A stretch of 8,387 bases of DNA from Thermoplasmata archaeon (lineage in GTDB: Archaea; Thermoplasmatota; Thermoplasmata; Halarchaeoplasmatales; Halarchaeoplasmataceae): NCBI GenBank assembly GCA_019594305.1, contig JAFDTZ010000097.1, positions 1 to 8,387 of the forward strand, given 5' to 3'. The notes under the pieces were generated by a model. That model was not told the origin of the DNA. It ran no database searches and worked only from the letters and a program-made list of their open reading frames with translations. This document shows, piece by piece, positions 6,166-8,387 of the stretch. The first letter of the stretch is position 1, and each line of letters opens with the position of its first letter. The position numbers were made by a program, and so were the translations under genes.

Positions 6166-6439
6166 TAGCGCATTCCTCCAAGGAATCTCCCAATTTGCTG
6201 GCACTTTTTAAAAGCTCGATTATCTCCATTCCGGATATTCTGTAGAAATTCTTTTTTCCCTTTCGTTCCCTTTCCACTAGGCCGCACTGGTAAAGTTCCC
6301 TTAAATGATGGCTTACCAGTGATTGTTCCAATCCCAGGCATTCGGATATGTTGTTGACACACATCTCATTCTCGCCTATACAGTAAAGAATCCTTCTTCG
6401 ATTAGAGTCGGAAAGACATTTGAATAAACCATCGTTCAT
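6155..6439 (-). CDS. arsR: ArsR/SmtB-family arsenic-responsive repressor
   Basis: This 94-residue winged-helix dimer is expected to repress its own operon until arsenite binds. The recognition helix region is LEQSLVSHHLRELYQCGLV (37-55), and the wing is ERERKGKKNFYRI. The usual metal motif ELCVCDL is here EMCVNNI (25-31), so only its first cysteine (Cys27) remains. Other cysteines are 8, 20, 34, 52 and 90, which points to a non-classical arsenite site as known for some ArsR proteins. The start is fixed because the reading frame meets a stop four codons upstream (TGA in CATATGAA) and the likely transcription start falls at the ATG, giving a leaderless mRNA. It overlaps acr3 by 11 bases. Given its neighbour the effector is probably As(III), though Sb(III) is possible. 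Confidence 0.93.
   Translation of the reverse strand: MNDGLFKCLSDSNRRRILYCIGENEMCVNNISECLGLEQSLVSHHLRELYQCGLVERERKGKKNFYRISGMEIIELLKSASKLGDSLEECANDQ
6174..6179 (-). promoter_or_regulatory. Shine-Dalgarno that decides the acr3 start
   Basis: The minus strand reads GGAGGA here, inside the last codons of arsR and 8 bases before the ATG at 6165-6163. It is the strongest ribosome binding site in the window and rules for the internal start of acr3 rather than the ATG at 6204. Confidence 0.8.
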
Positions 6440-6458
6440 ATGAACAACTATTCATATG
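6437..6458. promoter_or_regulatory. ArsR operator overlapping the arsR start
   Basis: A perfect inverted repeat reads CATATGAA, six bases CAACTA, then TTCATATG. Its core fits the 12-2-12 layout of SmtB/ArsR operators: TGAACA, two bases, TATTCA. It lies between the TATA-like element at 6462-6470 and the expected start at about 6439-6440, and includes the arsR start codon. A bound repressor would block RNA polymerase at the start site, a common archaeal mode of repression. Confidence 0.85.
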
Positions 6459-6461
6459 TTC

Positions 6462-6470
6462 TATTTAAAA
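6462..6470 (-). promoter_or_regulatory. TATA box of the ars operon
   Basis: The minus strand reads TTTTAAATA, centred near 6466, preceded by an A-rich stretch. A start about 26 bases on falls at 6439-6440, exactly at the arsR ATG, so the transcript is probably leaderless. Confidence 0.65.
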
Positions 6471-6477
6471 TTTTTTC

Positions 6478-6494
6478 AAAAAAAGAAAGGAAAG
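6478..6494 (-). terminator. T-run terminator of the secreted-protein gene
   Basis: On the minus strand, CCTTTCCTTTC followed by seven T residues (complement of A 6478-6484) lies 11 to 30 bases after the stop at 6506. No hairpin is needed in archaea. It separates this gene from the ars promoter, which begins within 10 bases. Confidence 0.6.
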
Positions 6495-6505
6495 GTTTTT
6501 TGGGG

Positions 6506-8387
6506 TCAGTAGTTCACTGTCCACACTATAGCCGTTTCCGTCGGGTTGTGCATCCAGTATGCCTTGCCGGGTTCGAACACAAAGGTTCCCGGGCTGTGGT
6601 TGTACGCAAGATTGTACGTAGCCGATGAATCGAAGTAGCCGACCATGTCGATCTCACCCGGTAGTCCATGATTGCCGCTGCTCGAACTCGGCAGGCTCAC
6701 CATTGTCCAGCCCGGGTACAACGTGAGGTCGGTGCTTGTGGGTGCGGTTCCAACCACGGTTAGTGTGTCCGTGGTGGTCATGTGTATCCAGATACCCATA
6801 TCGTGTGTCCAAGAGTGTAGATTATTGTAGCGTTCGGCTCTTCCGGGTACGTAGCTCAGCCATATGTCTGTGGCGGCATCATAGTACATTACACGGTCGT
6901 AGTTACCGTCGATGTAGGCAAGTATCGCTTCCAAGGACGTATCGGATGGTATCAGGTTGAAGGACACGAAGTTCCAGCCATCTGCGTCACCGCCGGCATA
7001 CAACGGTATGTCAAAGGTCTCAGTGGGTGCGCCTGGTTCCTGTACAGCATACGTATTCTGTTCTTCAAGGCCGTTAGTTCCTACCGCACGTACTACATAC
7101 CACCAGTAGATGTCGTCCGCCATACCTCTGTTCTCGTCAAGATACTCGTACTGAGCTGAACCCTCCGTTGCTACGCTATCTACAAGGGTGCCTCCGTCCC
7201 ATGGACCGGACTCTATTTCCGAACGATAGATATTGTATTGACTTACCTCGTCTGGATCGTCAGGACTGGCATCCCACATCAGGAGATTGTGTTCGTCTCC
7301 GTCACCCATGACTTCAACACGTATCTCGTGGATGATATGGTCGTCACCGCCCGAGGGATTCGCATTGTGTCGGAAACCCATATAATCGTTGGTGGTGTAT
7401 GTATTATCGTTGCCGGTCCCCAGTAGATTACCGTTCAGGTACATGGAAAATGGGCCATCCGCTTCCCTTTCTACAGCCAAGGTGTTGATGTTGGTGTTCG
7501 GGCTCCATGCACTACCTATTGTTGCATCTGCTGGCGTATCACCACTGTCCCATCTCCAGAGGTTAATCTGTCCGTCGCCGCCTCCGATGTTGCCCGTTAT
7601 GATAACATAATAACCGCTAGCATAACGGCTGTCCGGGTTGTCTATCTGTATGAAGTGGTTCCTCATGATCTGATATCCGGAAGCATCGGAGGTTTCCGTA
7701 AGTTGGAAATCGAACTCCCATCTACCGTAGGCGTCTATTGGTTCGCCGTTGAACTCCGATGGTGTAGATATACTGCCGTGTCCCTGAAGATATCCATTAG
7801 AAGCATCCCAGGTGCCGTCGTAGACAGTCCAACCGTCGTAGTTACCGTCGGCGAAGTCGTCGAATACCGCCATGTAGGGTCCGGATGCGTGCTCAACCGT
7901 AAGATTCCCGGGCGGTGCAGGGGGTGTTCCGATTATCTCGAAGACGGTGTCACTTACATCTTCTCCCATTCGTCCCATCTCATCGAAAGCTCTTACACGT
8001 ACAAGGCACTGGTCGCTGTTTTCGTTTGCTACCGTCCAACTGTAACTGCCAGTGTTTGGTAATCCCGTTTCTATAACAGTCCAAGAAGAACCAGCGTTAG
8101 AACTGTATGATAGTTGTATGTAGTCTACAGGGTCGTCACCTGCAGTTGCGGTCCACGTTATATCTTCTTCTGCACCTGCGTTGAACGTCTCTCCACCATT
8201 AGGATACGTAACAGTGACCTCCGGCGGCTCTCCGGGTATCAAGGCGTCACCGGTTATGATCAAGGACGGATCACCGAAGAGGTGCCATGCCCTTGTTTCA
8301 GTGTATCCATCCGAACCGTACATATCGTTCATGTACATGCAGCCGTTGAAGGCGATGCCTCCGGTGGTTATCTTTATGTTATCGGCG
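6506..8387 (-). CDS. C-terminal part of a secreted C25 (gingipain-type) multidomain protein, 5' end missing
   Basis: The frame is open to the right edge, so the ATG at 8338 is internal; 626 residues are visible. Residues 1-46 are the end of a gingipain-type cysteine peptidase domain (GGIAFNG ... AWHLFGDPSLIIT). Then follow an Ig-like module (about 56-152, PNGGETFNAGAEEDITW), a lectin-like jelly-roll (about 174-359, opening DDFADGNYDGW), a fibronectin-III-like module (about 364-448, SQYNIYRSE...YWWYVVRAVG) and a C-terminal duplicated GW...VS domain (about 460-626). Rich in Asp, Gly, Thr and Tyr with very few Cys or Lys, it looks extracellular. No C-terminal membrane helix or PGF-type sorting tail is seen. 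The catalytic His and Cys would lie upstream, so peptidase activity is inferred, not seen. It ends 67 bases before arsR and has its own terminator. Confidence 0.85.
   Translation of the reverse strand, partial: ADNIKITTGGIAFNGCMYMNDMYGSDGYTETRAWHLFGDPSLIITGDALIPGEPPEVTVTYPNGGETFNAGAEEDITWTATAGDDPVDYIQLSYSSNAGSSWTVIETGLPNTGSYSWTVANENSDQCLVRVRAFDEMGRMGEDVSDTVFEIIGTPPAPPGNLTVEHASGPYMAVFDDFADGNYDGWTVYDGTWDASNGYLQGHGSISTPSEFNGEPIDAYGRWEFDFQLTETSDASGYQIMRNHFIQIDNPDSRYASGYYVIITGNIGGGDGQINLWRWDSGDTPADATIGSAWSPNTNINTLAVEREADGPFSMYLNGNLLGTGNDNTYTTNDYMGFRHNANPSGGDDHIIHEIRVEVMGDGDEHNLLMWDASPDDPDEVSQYNIYRSEIESGPWDGGTLVDSVATEGSAQYEYLDENRGMADDIYWWYVVRAVGTNGLEEQNTYAVQEPGAPTETFDIPLYAGGDADGWNFVSFNLIPSDTSLEAILAYIDGNYDRVMYYDAATDIWLSYVPGRAERYNNLHSWTHDMGIWIHMTTTDTLTVVGTAPTSTDLTLYPGWTMVSLPSSSSGNHGLPGEIDMVGYFDSSATYNLAYNHSPGTFVFEPGKAYWMHNPTETAIVWTVNY
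6509..6979 (-). repeat. Internal protein duplication at the C-terminus of the secreted protein
   Basis: Two units of roughly 70-77 residues follow one another (6979-6749 and 6712-6509). Each opens with GW, a hydrophobic pair, VS (GWNFVSF and GWTMVSL), has a middle Y-hydrophobic-D segment (VMYYDAAT and VGYFDSSAT), and closes with an aromatic-rich segment with Met followed by T-D/E-T (GIWIHMTTTDTL and KAYWMHNPTETA). It is divergent at DNA level, so the duplication is old. Confidence 0.6.

Noticed and set aside
6166..6204. Upstream in-frame ATG for acr3
   Set aside because: It would extend the overlap with arsR to 50 bases and has no ribosome binding site, whereas GGAGGA fits the ATG at 6165.
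6435..6444. TTCATATGAA as an independent palindromic site or restriction/methylation site
   Set aside because: It is better explained as one arm of the larger ArsR operator; the NdeI-like CATATG occurs in both arms by symmetry.
6506..8338. Complete protein starting at the ATG at 8338
   Set aside because: The frame continues without a stop to the window edge, and the residues before the Met (ADNIKITTGGIAFNGC) continue the C25 domain pattern.

Overview
This window looks archaeal. The archaeal (type II) glyceraldehyde-3-phosphate dehydrogenase, AT-rich TATA-like elements about 26 bases before likely transcription starts, a probably leaderless arsR, T-run terminators and Shine-Dalgarno sites of the AGGAGGTGA type all point that way. 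A secreted gingipain-type (C25) protease relative with Ig-like, lectin-like and fibronectin-like modules suggests a heterotrophic sediment lineage, possibly Thermoplasmatota (for example MBG-D-like). That assignment is inference. Both ends look cut: the left end starts inside or at a tandem repeat, and the right end lies inside an open reading frame.

Layout. 1-216: two nearly identical 110-bp direct repeats. Each can fold as a three-helix-junction RNA of about 93 nt that I do not recognise. 217-338: non-coding stretch with a T-run and promoter-like sequences. 372-4375 (+ strand): thioredoxin, archaeal GAPDH (gap), adenylosuccinate lyase (purB), a class I SAM methyltransferase and a DUF1122-like protein. 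The last four are tightly packed (10-nt gap, then 14-nt and 4-nt overlaps) and probably form one operon ending at a T-rich stretch near 4380-4401. 4427-6439 (- strand): an arsenic resistance operon read arsR > acr3 > metallophosphoesterase, convergent with the first operon, with 11-nt and 4-nt gene overlaps and a clear ArsR/SmtB-type operator over the arsR start. 6506-8387 (- strand): the C-terminal 626 residues of a large secreted multidomain protein that begins beyond the right edge.

How they work together. The + strand group combines core carbon metabolism (GAPDH), purine synthesis (PurB) and a redox protein with two genes of unknown role. The - strand group is a self-regulated arsenite export unit: ArsR should repress by covering the interval between TATA box and start, and Acr3 exports arsenite. 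The phosphoesterase is translationally coupled to acr3 without an obvious arsenic role. The most unusual parts are the tandem structured repeat at the left edge and the internally duplicated C-terminal domain of the secreted protein.
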